DNA of 64,000 nucleotides from Calocera cornea HHB12733 (lineage: Eukaryota; Basidiomycota; Dacrymycetes; Dacrymycetales; Dacrymycetaceae): contig KV423942.1 of the NCBI GenBank assembly GCA_001632435.1, forward strand, positions 1 to 64,000, in the 5' to 3' direction. The notes below the pieces were generated by a model. The model ran no database searches and was not told the origin of the DNA. It saw nothing but the letters and a program-made list of their open reading frames with translations. Both the position numbers and the translations under genes were made by a program. This document shows positions 21,668 to 35,100 of this stretch, one piece after another (position 1 is the first letter of the stretch; each line of letters starts with the position of its first letter).

Positions 21668-23986
21668 GCGACCGTAGGCTACGCTACTGCCTACTCGACG
21701 ATGGGCGGGCGGGTGCTGTTGTACAGTAAGATCAGAACAGATAGGATGCTCTAGGAAGACGTGAGACCATGCGGGCGGCTCGGGGCTATTAAGTAACGTC
21801 ATGTATGCACCGCTCTCTCATGACGATGATGTGATTGTCGGGATCAGTATTGCACCCGAGCACCGCTGAACCGGGTCGGCGAGTGGCCCGCTATTCGGGC
21901 TCTCACGTGTCTGGCTGTGGGTGATGTGGGGGGGGGGGGGCTCCTCCCACAGCGTGGGACAGAAGCCGAGGGCGAACATGCGGTATGGAAGTGCATCGGA
22001 CGATGATGCGCCAGCGATGAGGAGATACAGTACAGAACACGCGAGGGGACAGATGTTCCGCACAGCCGAGACCCAGGCTTCCCAGCAGGGGAGATGGGAT
22101 GCTCACGTGGCTGCACATTCTGAGCGATTGGCTAACCCGGCCGTGCGGTAGAGTGCTCTCCAGGGCGTGGGAAGGACGGGCCTCGCTCTTACTTGGAGAG
22201 GGCTGATCCCTGGGAGCGAGCGAACGACGCACTCCTGTGCAGAGTGCCGGGGAACAAGGCACTCTTCTGCCTGCTCGGGTGCTGAGCACGCGAGAATGGC
22301 CCATGGGTTGGCTTGTTGAGCGAGGTTTGCGGGAGAGAAAAGGGGAGCCAACACTACGGAGCGCACCGCGCAGGCCGTCATTGCTCGATCGCTGGTTGAG
22401 GAGGAGCGACGGACGACTGGGCACAGCCAGGATCGCTCGTGGGTGAGGTTCCGAGGTTCCGAGGTGAGCGTGTGTACGGCATATCGTCGTGGCTGGGCGG
22501 GGGGCAGGCCGTGGGAACTGCTGCGTGGCATTATGACGCGCTGCTGCTGATGGCGGATCATGTTCAGCAGAATCTGACGTCTGAGGTTCTGCAGAGGCAT
22601 CAGGTGGGCTGAGAAGCTGAAGAAGGGGACGGGACTTGCACAGCTGTAGGTTGCGTTTCTGTGAGCCGTTGATCGGGCGAGCCTGCACCACGCCCACGGA
22701 AACCGGGTGCCCGTGGTCCTGAAATTCATGAGGAATACAGTATTGGTGCATGGATAACCTCTCACTGGACGAGCGGGCTGTACGGTGCCAGAGCATCTTC
22801 CTGCGCCGGATAGCCACGACACCTCGTTGGGTTATCCTCGTGTAAGAACACCCTCCTTCCTCCAATCTTCTGGTGCGCCGCGCTGCTCGGCCGATGGCGT
22901 GCTTGACGGGAACGGCGGTGCTTCAAGGCTTAACGGGGCAGGTGTACGACCGCTTCATCAAGCTTCGTTGGGCGAACACCCGCGGGCGGCTGCTGCTGAC
23001 CGTGAGAGCCACCCAGAGGAGAAGAATCAACATGCAAGCTCACCGCGCACCGCCATCTCCCCACTCTCACTTCCCGTCCGCTCCCGGCGCACTCGCCTAT
23101 ACTAGTAGCTCCAGAGAACAGACAGAGCGCGGGGGTGCTGATGTGCGCATCAAGCAGGCACGGGGTCAGGCCAGGACAGGGGCAGAAGCGGCTGTGGCCG
23201 CTGTTATTAGACAAGAGTGAGACAACAGATTGACACGGCGGAGCACAGAGTACAGCCGTCTCCTAGGAAGGCACAGAACCCGTCCCGAGCTTGTGGTCCA
23301 CGACCACCAGTCTGGAGCGCGAGCGTCCGGGCGTAAGAGAGGGGCAGAAGGTGGTGCCGGGGCTCGAGAGCAGGTGAGCAATGCGGATGACAGAGGTGCG
23401 AGGCGAGCTCCGTCATCTAGTACAGCGGCTGCGTGCCCTTGCCGAGCATGACGATACCCCAAACGGCGGACAATCGCACAGCCGGACGAGTGGGAGAGAG
23501 GGGGGAGACATCACCAAGTACTGTAGTACTGTACAGCCTGCTCCGCTTTCGCGGAAGCCGGCGGGGGGAGGGGAGATCGGCGGTACTCAGGGTAGGTGCG
23601 TGAGAACGGCCCGCCCGTGGGGTAAACATCGCAATATGTAGAAAGCAGCCCGTCGGTCGTCGGTCGTCGGAACGTCGTCGGAAGCACCAGCTCGACGCGG
23701 ATTCTGACACTGGGGCAAAGAGGGTAACTTTCCGTGTTCCGGTGTTCCGGCGTTCCGGTGTTTTGGCGTTTCGCGAATTCGGCGCGCGTCGGCGTCACAT
23801 ACCAGAGGAATTGGGAGGGCTGCACAGGCAAATATGTAAGTATACGCCTGCCGCAAGCTCGAGTAGGGAGTGCTTCACCTGCCGACGCGCACTTCCGCGC
23901 CGGTATGGGAGCACAGTGCCTTGCCTGCCTGCCTGCCGACTGGTCGGCCGAGCCGAAATCCCTGTATGGCGGCGCGATGGGAGAGC

Positions 23987-24031
23987 CGGCAGTCGGCAGT
24001 CGGCAGTCGGCAGTCGGCAGTCGGCAGTCGG
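23987..24031. repeat. Heptamer microsatellite (CGGCAGT)n
   Basis: Six consecutive near-perfect copies of CGGCAGT, in a region with no gene. Confidence 0.9.
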
Positions 24032-24237
24032 AAGGAGGCGGCCGGCAGCATCGGAAGGAAGCTGGCAGCTGCAGGAGTCAGTAAGCACCGTATGATAGGA
24101 GGCAGTAGGCTTCCCCTCGCACAGTGCAACCTTCGATTCACGCTCGGCAGGCTTGGGCTGCCAAACGCCGGTGCCTGTTCGGGTAACCCTCCCCACGCCC
24201 TCCAGCGCACGGGCACGCCGAGCTGCCGCTGGCAGAG

Positions 24238-24279
24238 GCTGAGCCTGAGTCTGAGCCTGAGTCTGAGTCTGAGTCTGCA
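24238..24279. repeat. Hexamer microsatellite (CTGAGT/CTGAGC)n
   Basis: About seven copies of CTGAGY with alternating T and C. Confidence 0.85.
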
Positions 24280-24498
24280 TGAGCTGGTGCGCTGGTGCGC
24301 TGGGTGCGGTGCGGGCGCTTGGGGCCAGCGGGCTCCACGGGCGGCTGTAGAAGCCCTTGGCCAATAATAGCATGCATGATGACTGGCAGTCACCGTCACC
24401 CTCACACTGAGAGTATGTACTTACAAACTTACCATTCCGATGCCACTCCGCAGGCGCGCGCCTGACTAGGAAGGCGAGGCAGCCGAGCGACGAGCCTA

Positions 24499-24521
24499 TT
24501 GTCTGTCTGTCTGTCTGTCTG
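24499..24521. repeat. Tetramer microsatellite (TGTC)n
   Basis: Nearly six uninterrupted copies of TGTC. Confidence 0.9.
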
Positions 24522-24772
24522 TTCCGTGAACAATAGTGACAGGGCCCAGGAGTGGACGAGGCGAAGCGCCGGTCCGAGACATCCGTCGACCGTCCGCTGT
24601 CCACCGCGCCGTGATACTGACTTTGTGGCGCAGGTGTTCAGGGACGCGCGACCGCCGGCGCTTTTCGGCGCTTCTCACGCTCACGCGGCGCTTCTTGGTC
24701 GGCCTTTCCCCAGCTCCGGCGCCACGGCACGTTCCTTGCCCGTCTATCGACTTCTTGCCCGCATCCCGCCCT

Positions 24773-24797
24773 CACTCGCTCGCTCGCTCGCTCGCTG
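24773..24797. repeat. Tetramer microsatellite (CTCG)n
   Basis: About six copies of CTCG in the intergenic region upstream of the DUF6534 gene. Confidence 0.85.
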
Positions 24798-25265
24798 GGC
24801 AGCTCGGCATGGCGCGACAGGTGCCGAGCCGTGTGAGCTCATGCTGTACGGGACGGCCGGCCGCTCCGACCGTGCTGGTGAGGTGACTGAGCCGCACGCG
24901 CGCGATACGCGGGGAAGGTGTGGGAACCCACTGCGGCCGCTAGTCCGCATTTGGCGCGGGGCATGCCTGAGCCTCCTGCCTGCCCCCTCGGCGCCCTGCA
25001 ATGCTTCTGGCCTCGCAGGAAGGGCCAATGCCGCCGAGCTGGGCAGGGCAGGGTATATAGCCAGCGACGGCTGGCACTGGGCCGGCGGTCGGCTTACCCC
25101 CTCCTCCTCCTCCTGCTGTGCTGAGCTGGACACTCGCCCTCCCCTGCATCCTGCATTCTGCATAACCCATACCCCTCCCTGCGCTCAGCTGCATACCCTG
25201 CCCAACCCCACCCTACCCCCGCCCACTCCCACCTCAACAGTGCACCCCACTGAGAGAAAAAGAGC

Positions 25266-26858
25266 ATGGCGATCGGCCCGGCGCTGGACGACTCCTGGGG
25301 CGCAGTCCTCATCGGCGTCTTCCTCGCAATCTTGTGCGTCCCCCTCCCCAGCTATATGCGTGCAGAAACATCAGCGCTAACCACCTGTTGCTTTTGTGCT
25401 GCCGGTGTGCAGCTTGTACGGGCTGTTGACGCTCCAGGTGTATGTGTATCATGAGATGTTCCCGAGGGACGTGTGGTGGCTGAAGCTGGTTGTGCTCAGC
25501 GTCTGGTGTGTCTCCCCTTCCTCCCATCTCCATCTCCCCCTGTCCCTCCCTGTCCCTCCCACCCATCCCTGTCCCTGCCCACCCATCCCCTGCCGCTCTC
25601 CACCCCCCTCTACCCGTCCCGTCCTGTCTCCCCTCCTTCCGCTCTTCGAAACCCCATACTAACGCCCCACCCCCCTCCCCTTAGGATCCTCGACACCCTG
25701 CACACCATCTTCATCTCGCACATGATCTACACGAACCTCATAACGAACTTTGGCGACTACAGCGCAATAATGCACAACACCTGGTCCTTCAACGTAAACG
25801 TGCTCATCACCACCATCGTCGCCGCCATCTCCCAGGTCTTCTTCATACACCGCTGCTGGAGGTGTGAGTGCTCTTTGCTTTGCGCTTTGCGCTGCGTTTG
25901 GGAGGGGGCTGATGCGGTGTTGGGCGGCGTAGTCGATAAGAGCGTGCTGAATACCGTGCTGAGCGGGATCATCCTCCTCTTCGCAGCCGTGCAGTTCGCG
26001 TTCGGTTCACGTGAGTCCCTCCCTCCCGCCTCGTCCTGCCAGCAGCCTCCCTAACGCTCAGCCCGGCAGTATGCACCCACCTCACCTTCATCCTCTCCGA
26101 GTACGCCCAGTTCCTCGACTACAAGTGGGCCGTCGACACCTGGCTCGGCTCGGCCGCCGTGACGGACATACTCGTCTCGTGCGCGCTGGTGCGCAGCTTG
26201 TTGATGAAAAGGAACGAGGTGCAACGGACGCGGAACTTGATCGAGAGGCTTATCAGATGGACGGTCACGACGGGGTTGATCACCAGGTGCGTGCTCCCTT
26301 GCACGGTAACAAGGCAATATGTATGCGCATCTGCTGACCCGCCCGTACAGCGTGTGGGCCCTGCTCGACCTCGCCGTCTTCACCGCAAGCGAGACGACGC
26401 TGGTGCACCTCTTCTTCAACATCATGCTCGCCAAGATGTACGCCAACACCCTCCTGGCGGCGCTGAACCACCGCAGCCCGAACAGGCCGGACGACGTGCC
26501 GGGCCCGCACGGCCCGGGCTCGCACTCGATCTCGCTCTCCCAGCTGTCCCCGCCCCGCGCGAGCAGGACGCTCACGCTGACGACGTCGGCGGGCACGCGC
26601 AGCCGGCGCACGCAGAGCGTGAGCTTCGCCCGCGAGTCGGCACCCTATGAGCTCGACCTGGAGCGGGGAGGGAGGGGCGGCGTCCGCGTCGAGGTGGAGA
26701 CGACGCTGGGCAGCTTGAGCATCGACGATAAGGACTCGAGGCTGGATAGTCCCAGGAGCTTGCCGACGCTCGAGAGGGAACGGACGCTTGTCAGCCAGGG
26801 GACGGGTGGGACCGGCAGGATGAAGGAAGAGGAGGAGGAGGAGGCGGAGAGCGTGTGA
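25266..26858 (+). CDS. DUF6534 seven-helix membrane protein
   Basis: Model: join(25266..25333, 25413..25505, 25685..25863, 25933..26010, 26070..26286, 26351..26858), 380 residues. The sequence alternates hydrophobic helices and short loops through about residue 250: GAVLIGVFLAILFLYGLLTL, WWLKLVVLSVWILDTLH, LITTIVAAISQVFFIHR, LSGIILLFAAVQF, a Trp-rich loop, TDILVSCALVRSLLMKR and SVWALLDLAVF. This is the pattern of DUF6534, a large basidiomycete family of unknown function in the plasma membrane or endomembranes. A cytoplasmic tail of about 130 residues is Ser/Arg-rich and ends in a run of Glu. The third intron donor (T|GTGAGT at 25864) was chosen because it keeps the frame. The 179-base second intron is C-rich and long for this genome. 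Confidence 0.8.
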
Positions 26859-27962
26859 GCCGGTGCTTGTGCTTGAGTTTCTGGGAGACGACGTGGCCCG
26901 AGCGGCCGACGACACGACAAGCGTCCTGATGCGTATGGGAGGGAGATGCAAGAAACCCCGTGCGCCCGACTGCCCGACTCTGTTCAGGGGAAGGCTCGCC
27001 ATACCCTCACGACCGCGCAACCTCGCATCAAGATCAAGAGCAAGAGCAAGAGAGACTGATTAATCACACTCACACCGGCTTGGCCGACCTTGGATTCCCT
27101 GCTGCTTGTACGACTACTACTACTACTACAACGACTACGACCATCGGCTGCCGACTACCGACTACCGTCCAGTGACTATCGCGCTCTGCGCTCGGCTCTG
27201 GACGACCTGACGACTAGAATTCGGGATGAGGTACTGGGAGAGTGCGATCATGGCGAAAGAGGAGAGAGTGTACGATATGTCTGCTGTGCGTGGCGTGGCG
27301 TGGCGTGGCGTGGGCGACACGGGAGAGCGTATTGTACTGTACATATGCCCAAAAAGTGCCGATGGCGACCATTAATGAGAACTGCGTTTGTACATGGCTT
27401 TACTTAGTGTGGTCCGTCTCGATTGTTGGACTTTGAGCTGGGTCCAGAGCGGGGGCGGGAGCGGGGCGGGCGCGGGAGTGCCGGGCCCCGATGGATGGGC
27501 CCGGAGCAGGACAGTGAGACATGGTGTTCAACAACGGGGCCCGGGCCCGCTACTGGACTGGACTGTACAGCGCGGCTCCACGCCTCCGTCCTTGCCACTG
27601 GGAAAGGACAACGGGCCAAGGCGGCATACCAGTCATAGCCGCCAGACGCACCGAAAGAAAGAAAGGTGTTGGCGGAAGGAAGCACCGCTGAGGTCACGCC
27701 GCACGATCATGCTGACTCAGCACGGCTTTGCTTGTTGTCGGGAAGCGCGCGCGTGAGGGAAACGGCGCGTCATCGCGCGCTTCCGGCGCCCTGACAGGCC
27801 GATCAATGGGCAGTCTGAGATCGACGGAGAGGACGGGGGCAGCCAGCCCGGCACACAGCTGGGACAATCATCCGCTTGGGGATCTGGAGAGACTGCAGGA
27901 CATCGACAGCGACGACGGCGACGGCGACAACGACAACGACAACGACAACGGTACCGAACAGG
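26859..27962. other. Intergenic with trinucleotide and pentamer repeats
   Basis: About 1.1 kb between the DUF6534 gene and the transporter. An ACT-type trinucleotide array lies at 27111-27139 and a GCGTG pentamer array at about 27288-27311. No gene is recognised. An upstream in-frame extension of the transporter is possible but has no better ATG than 27963. Confidence 0.45.
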
Positions 27963-30900
27963 ATGAGCTCCACCGCCGTGCCGACAACAGCAGCGGGCAG
28001 CCCGCCCTCCTCCCCATCCGACAAGCCCCCAGCCCCTCCAAAGCGCTCCACGACAACCACAACAACCACACCCAAGCCCAAGCCCCTCCAAGCCTGGCTG
28101 GACGCCCACCTCCCCGCCTGGCTCGCCCTCGCCCTCCGCACACGCAGGACATGGAAGACCTTCATAAGGTGCATCGTCGTCTTCGTCGTGATGATGACCC
28201 TGCTCGTCGACCAGGTGACCCTGCAGACGCTCGGCCAGGCCGCCTTCTTCGGCGCCATCGTCAGCCTCATGCTCACGCCTAACGTGCGTCCCCCCTCTCT
28301 TCCCTCTCCTCCCCCCGCCCGGACCGGCGATGTGCAGGAGAGCTGAAAGCTGATGTGGGAATGGGTGCGGTAGATGGCTGTCTCCCTGTTCATGATCGCC
28401 GCCATCATGCTGGTGGTGGGCATGTGCCTCGGCTGGGCATGGGGCTGCGCCGCGATGGCCGCTTCGCTCGCTGGTACGCCCTCTCGCTGCTCGCTCTTGG
28501 TTTAGCTCTGACAATCAACTATCTTCTTCCCACTGTCCTCCCATCACGGTCTAATCCATGCACTATCGCCCGGCCCTCCGCACGATCCTGCCTTCGGTAC
28601 ACGTCCACGATCTTCTCACCCTTTCCACGTCCCTCTCACCACTTCCACCATCTTCCGGCCACGCTCTCCACAACCAGCCCGCTCCCAAACCCTCCTCGCC
28701 TCGCAATACACCACCGCCGAGTCGAACCTCATCTCCGGCGTCGCCCCGGACGCGCAGTTCCAAGCCTTCGTCTTCCAAGGCCTCTTCCTCGACCCCGCGG
28801 CGAGCACGGTGTTCGGCGTCTTCTTCTTCGTTGGCACGTTTGGCTTCGCCTTGATCAGGGCGTACGCACCGCGGCTGACGCTGCTGGCCATCTTTGGGAC
28901 TATCGTGCTTGGTGCGTCTGGGCGGTCCTTTGCCGAAGGGATGGGATGAGATTGGAGGAGTAGGCTGACGGAGTGGTTGTGCAGATGTGATGTGCTCCTA
29001 TGGCCCGCTCTTCCCCTCCGCGCAGTACATGCTCGCCGTACGTCTCTCTCCCCACTTCCCTCCTCCTCACGCCGTAGCCCGTTCCATGCTGGCTGGTAGC
29101 TGACTCGGCGCATCGCAGACCCTGTTCCTCATCCCCACCGCCATGTACATCGCCGTCGCGCTCGCGGGGATCCTGCTCATCTTCCCCGAGAGCATGAACC
29201 ATGTCTGGATGTGCGTGCCCTTCCCCTCCCACCCTCCTGCCAGCGTCCAGCACTGACAGATCCGCAACGCGCTGCAGGACAACGCTAACGGAAACGGTAC
29301 TCACCCCAGCGCACGCGATGCTCGCCTCCCAACAGCCCCTGCTCGCGCTCGACCCGTCGGACACAGACGCCTGGCAAGAGACGCGCGACTCGGTCGGCGC
29401 GACGGCAAGGAATATGATCGAGGCTACGCAGGGCCTCATGGGGCAGACGGGGATGGTCGATCTGGAGGTTTCTAGGGGCCGCCTGGGGCCGGGCGACCTG
29501 AAGGCGGTCGGGGGGAAGATGATGGGGCTTGCTTCGAGGACGCTGTGAGTGCTGTTTCGGGCTCCTTTATGGTTCAGGGAGAGAGATCCGGGGGCTGATT
29601 GGGGGGCAGGGGCCTGATGAGCTTCATGATACTCGTGGATGATCGGAACAAGGGGGACGCGGCCTCCCCCGCCGGATCGCGGCCGAACGGCGCCTCCTCC
29701 GGCGTGGACAAACCCGCCAAGGACAAGGACAAGGACCCGCTGTCCCCTCTCGCCCCCGGGACCGGCACGGCGACGCCCCAGTCGGCACAGCGGTTCGACA
29801 TGCTGCGCGAGAAGGTGCGGCGGCGGGAGGCGGAGCATGGGCATGATCTGGACAACTTGCTCCCGCTGTTGTTGGACGGGACCAGGGGGCTGCTGGCCGC
29901 GTGCGAGGGCGCACTCAAGGGGCGTATCGAGTGGCTTCGGTGAGTGTCATGCTATGCTAGAGAGGGTGGAAGGTGCTGATCAGGCAGGTATGTGAACTCG
30001 ACCCGCTGGCGCGGGAGCAAGAGCCAGAAGGAGGAGGAGAGCGCGTACGAGGAGGCCAAGGCGCAGGTCGAGGCTGTGCGCACGGCTCTGGCCTCCTTGC
30101 GGGGCGAGCAGCGCCTGCGTGTGCTCGAGCCGTTCGAGAAGTTCTTCGACCCGGCCTCGGGCAACCTGCTCGAGGAGATCCGCCAGCGCGCGGACGAGCG
30201 CATATTCGCCGCCAACTCGCTCTTCCTCTGCTTCGTCTTTGGCACGACGCTCAAGGCGTACGCGGAGACGCTGCTGGAGCTGCTCGACGTGCTCGTCGAG
30301 CTCCAGCGGAAGCGCGCGCGGAACAGGCTCTGGTTCCCCAGCGGGTTCGGCAAGATCGGCAGGAAGCTCCTCGCCCGCCACGCGGACGAGGGGACGGGCC
30401 TCGAAATGGGCGTCTCCGCCGCCGTCGCGGCGGGCGAGGACGACGCGACGGCCGTGGACAGCAGCTCCGTGTCGGTAGAGGACGACGAGGGCGAGATCGT
30501 GCACGAGAGCAAGGCCCAGCCGCTCGACCCGGACTCGTCCCCGCCCCGCACGTGGCTCGGCCGCGGGTACATGAGCCTCACCGCGGGCTTCAGGTGGTTC
30601 ATGCGGCCCCAGGCCATCTTCGCACTCCGCTACTCTGTCGTCTCCATCTCCATATTCGCGTTCGCCGTCCACCCGCGCACAGCCTACTTCAACTACGCCA
30701 ACCGCGGGCTATGGGCGCTCATCATGGCCCAGACAGGCCTGGGCGTGTACGCCGGCGAGCAAATCGCCAGCTTCATCCTCCGCGTGTCGGGGACGATGAT
30801 CGGCCTCGTCCTCGGCATGCTCGCCTGGTACATCGGCGCGGGTCGGGGCAACGGCAATGGGTACGGCATGGTCGTCATCACCACCGTGATCATCTCGCCC

Positions 30901-32178
30901 TTCCTGTTCATCCGCGTCGCCGGCCCGATGCAGTCCATCGTCGTCTTCCTCATGATCGGCACCATGATCATCTTTGTCGTCGGCTACAGCTGGGTCGACT
31001 CGCACGTCGCGACGATCTCCAACGCGGGCGTGGGCGTGTTCATCGCGTGGCGCCGTGCCCTCCTCGTCCTCATTGGCTTTGGCTGCGCGTTCGTCGTGAT
31101 GGTTCTCCCTTACCCGACGTCCGCGAGGCAGGTCGTGCGCAAGACACTTGCGTTCACGACAGAGGAGCTCGGAAACGTCCTGGCGCTCGAGATGGACGGG
31201 TGTATCCAGAGCACGCACGATACCGAGACGCACTGGAAGCGCATGAAAGATCAGGGCCTCAAGTCCGTCGGAGGTCGTGTCCTGGGCATATCTCAGCAGC
31301 TGCAGGGCATCCTACCGAGCATGACGACCGCGAAGTTCGAGCCGACATTCAAGTGAGTGGTTGCATCGTTTCGCGGAGCGCGCGCTGACGTGGACCCAGG
31401 GGGCCGTGGCCGGCAGACACATACCAGAGGCTCATGTTGGGCCAGTAAGTCAGTTCGTGAAGCTCTAAGGACGAGCTAATTTGCCCCCAGGTGGAGGTTC
31501 ATCCAATCGATCGCGCTGCTGAACGCTTCTTTGTCCGACTTGAACGCCGCGTGGCTACATACTCTGGTCCACAAGACACCTTTCTTCAATCCAAACTTCG
31601 TATGTCGTGTCTGCCTTGTGCCTGCGTCGCCCTCATGACCGTTATTCCAGCTCGCCGACTTGAGTTCAACGATCTACATCGTCGCACGCTGCTTGCGCCA
31701 TGGAAATCCCATCCCTGCGACTCTCGTACCGCTCCGGGAGCGTCTGATCTATCATGATCGCCATGGCATGGCGTTCGGTAGCCCTCGTAGCACAGAACCA
31801 GAAATCCTGCCAGACGAGTTACAGGCTGGACCGGAGCACATCGACGGTGCCCGCATCGGACTGCGCGAGATGACGCTTAGCACGCTCAAGGTAGCACGCC
31901 TTCCTGTCTGCACCATTCATGTTCTCACAGTTTGACAGGACGAGCAACTGGTGTTCCACTCAACAGCCATTGTTGCATTAGCGCAGGTCATTCGAACTGT
32001 AGACAACATAACAGAGATTGTGAGGGAGCTGTGTGGGACGACACAGATGTTCGTAGGGCTGGACACGATGAGGGATGGTACGTCCTAACGACCTCGTTCT
32101 TCGTTCCCGACTGACGCTCGTGCAGAATACCTTGGAATGGAGGAAGCGGCTATTCGTCGGATGGAGAAACGCAAATAA
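27963..32178 (+). CDS. FUSC/DUF2421-type fungal membrane transporter (ArAE_2-like)
   Basis: Model: join(27963..28283, 28374..28473, 28678..28911, 28985..29037, 29119..29210, 29278..29544, 29610..29939, 29988..31352, 31400..31444, 31491..31599, 31651..31890, 31939..32077, 32126..32178), 1115 residues. After a Pro/Thr-rich start come six helices of the N-terminal transporter module (WKTFIRCIVVFVVMMTLLV, GWAWGCAAMAASLAA, VFGVFFFVGTFGFALIRAY, TLFLIPTAMYIAVALAG). Then follow a soluble helical region and a second six-helix FUSC-like bundle (RGLWALIMAQTGLGVYAGEQ, VITTVIISPFLFIRVAGPMQ, VVFLMIGTMIIFVVGYSW). The C-terminal DUF2421 part has YQRLMLGQWRFIQSIALLNA. The family is related to aromatic acid exporters and is presumed to sit in the plasma or ER membrane; the substrate is unknown. 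Twelve introns all keep phase. The second, of 204 bases, is unusually long. Confidence 0.85.
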
Positions 32179-35100
32179 ACAGGAACGTTTGTATCACAAC
32201 ACCGTATTCAATATCTCGAGCATTCCCTAATACAGCACACCTCGGTACACTGAATATAATGGTCACTCCCTGGTTTCTATGTAGCTTCTATCCCTGATGC
32301 AGATCGCTGGCAAAGCCGCTGCTGAGGTGGCAAGCTTCGAATTGCACATGGCGGTCCCGCTGAAGAGCCATTTCCGTGCCTAGACTGTGTCTTTTGTGAG
32401 CCACTCGGGCCGGTGCACACCAGTCCGAATAGCAAATGAACGAAGCGTAGTTGGTGGACAATGGCCTATAAGGGTCGAATCGCCGAGCGCTGCACAGGGC
32501 ATCGCACGACACCCCAGCCCGACAACGGCACTAGGTCTGGATCCATATCGCGATAAAGGCCAGAACTCTCATATGCCATTGTGGATGGCCTAGCCCATCG
32601 CCTGCCAGCCAAATACAAGGGATCATGATGGCGGTGCTCAATCTGGGCCAAGCAATAGGAGTTCACATACAGAGACAGTCTCGACCCTTGCATGCCCCGT
32701 TGCGGCCCGAGACGACTGGTCCACAACCAACAAATGATGCATATTGCGTCGCTCATCAGTGCATCCGCCTTTCATAGGCCGATACTATGCTGCTCGGGAA
32801 AGAAGGAGACAGACCATTGGTGCCGCACCCTCCGTCGAGTGGGGAGAATAGGAGAAGAACAAGGTCCGGCCTTTGCGTTTACAGAGCTACCTCCTACATA
32901 GGAGCAACGGCATACCGGTGTCGTCCGATGACCAAGCCGGCTCAGTCTTCAAATGAGGGATGATTTGAAAACAACGGTCCAAGACGAGATAAGCAATGTC
33001 TCACTTTCCTGGAAGTGCATTTCCGTGGCAAAGCATTTTAGGCCTTCTGACCAGGATGAGCAAGGCACAGTCCTGTTAACCGAAGTTTCCCCTTGATGTC
33101 GGGCCGGAAATGGCCGGATTTTGACCCTGTCGGTAACAGTACCAGATCTTGCCTTCAAGACGAAACACGAGGCACGATGTACTCACTGTCCAGCTGACAG
33201 GCCGTAAGCGAGGGCGCACCACAGCGGCTGCATTCCTATATTCGGTGGGGAGGTGCAAAATTGCACTGACAGCCTCACGTCACTGATCAGAGCTGTGAGA
33301 AGCGATTGTGTTTTCAGCCGAGGCGTTAGAGTTCTGGCGCGGTCCCGAATCCTTGGGACGAATGGCAGGTCATGTGCTGGTCAGGAGAAGAAGAGAGGAG
33401 AAGCCAGCAGAACCAAGCCTATAAGGTCAAGAACTCGGATTAGGGAGGACTTTTTTCTCGCAAAGCAAATCTTCCCCAAGAACGGGGCCTGATATCATAC
33501 GACTTCTACCAAAAGACCTGCAGCCGCATGCGGATCTCAGTAACGCGCTCGTCCGTGTCAGCCAATTGCGATGGATACCAGCAAAGCCAAGGTCCGTTCC
33601 GGAGATACCCACCAACACCCGGCGATCTGGAATGGTCAGATGCTATCAATCACTCCACAGTTTTGTATGTCCGCTGATGCAGTGATGTTGCTGCCACACC
33701 GCAGTGAGATCCGCCGACGAGTTGTTTGGACTGAAGATGTGATTGAAAATGCAATCGCGTCATTACACAAGGTTGCTAGGGTCACTCCACATGCGTGCAT
33801 CTCTTCTATGCACTATTCGGATGAACACACCATTGTAATCCGGCCCAACGGTATCTGCCATCAGAGGGTATCGAGTGAGACAATTAGCCAAAAGGTGCGG
33901 ACCGAAGGGGATGAGCACTTTCCGATCATAGAATGCCCCGGTTCCTTCATCCTGGATTCAAGCGGCCCATCAGGGTGGGATCCGTCCCGTCCCTGGGACA
34001 ACACAGCCGATCAGAAGGCCACTCAAAACGGGAAATGAGGAGAAGCACGCTGCACGCATAAAAGAAGAAGACAATGCAGCGCATGCGCCATTGTGCATTG
34101 TTCCACCTCGGACTACCCTTGTCATCACCGGGGTCCGATTTTCTAATGCACAGGTCTCTCTTTTCCCGTTTGGAACACTGAGAAAATTTGTACTATGGGA
34201 AAGTCGAGATACACGGGCGCATCAGAGCTTTGGTCGGCCCCGGGCCGATCAATGCTACTGGCAAACCGGCGCAGCACATGGACCATCTCTGCCGCTGATG
34301 GAGATACCGACAACTACGACGCTCCGAGATATGAGCTTCTCACCAGCTGATTCTGTTCAAACGCACCGTCAAAGCGGAGTCGGCGAAGCAGGCGAAACAG
34401 CAGCGATTCAGGAAAAGACCGTGCCTTGTCAGGCCGTTGCTCCCGGGGGGGCAGAAGCACCTGTCGGCGAAGGCGCAATGCAAAATGCTTCTTCGCTTAT
34501 TTGCATCTGCGTCGCTGTTCCACGTTTCGCGACGAGGGGTGATAAAGCGGAAAAGAAGCACGACGAGCCCGTTGCGCTGTTTGGCCTGGTCAGGTGCAGC
34601 ATGCGGGGACCGGGACCCTGGACAGGGCGGGAGATTCTGGCCACATCTATCTGTGGCTTACGGCACTTTGACAGCATTGAGTCCGAAAGCTGATAAACCG
34701 ATACCCTACAAGTTGTGTGTGTTCTGGTTGTGGGTGACAGGTGCCAGCCGGAAGTGCGAGCGGACGATGTCCGAGTCAGCTAACGACGCCGCTACGAGCG
34801 GCTCGTACGACACTGCGCGGCGTCCTAAGGAAGGCAAGCGCAGGCTTCTGAATCACGAACCACCGCAATCCTGCGATAGAGAAGGCGAAGCCAAGAAGCC
34901 CAGAAGAGGAAGGGCGACACCGGTGCTGTGGAACCCGCGCGGCGCGCCGGGGTTAGGGTCGGCCCTAGAGGGAGCTAGCGGGTGTTATCATACAGTAACT
35001 TAGGGGCGCGGATTTGCGGTGCTAGAAGGTCGGGCGGGCGGGTTGAGAGCGGAGCGTGCGTGCGGTGGAGGTGTGACTCGGATTCGAGCGAGTTTGTGGT

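Larger units (their letters stand above)
21668..25265. other. Long GC-rich intergenic region with simple repeats, no gene recognised
   Basis: About 3.6 kb. Long open frames run on all strands, as expected from high GC, but none has a domain, consistent splice sites or conserved motifs. It contains a run of 13 G at about 21928-21940, a GTTCCGG-type repeat near 23733-23770 and four microsatellites listed separately. The last few hundred bases are C-rich and lead into the DUF6534 gene. Confidence 0.5.

Noticed and set aside
21903..22865. 320-codon minus-strand frame
   Set aside because: No motif, alternative start, composition typical of random GC-rich sequence, and a second long frame overlaps it on the same strand.
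29973..31388. 471-codon plus-strand frame overlapping the transporter
   Set aside because: It is an Arg/His-rich shadow of the 1365-base FUSC exon, whose frame matches the family and splices correctly.
33571..34038. 155-codon frame as a gene
   Set aside because: It begins with an ATG and is intronless, but I see no domain, promoter or codon pattern that sets it apart from chance.
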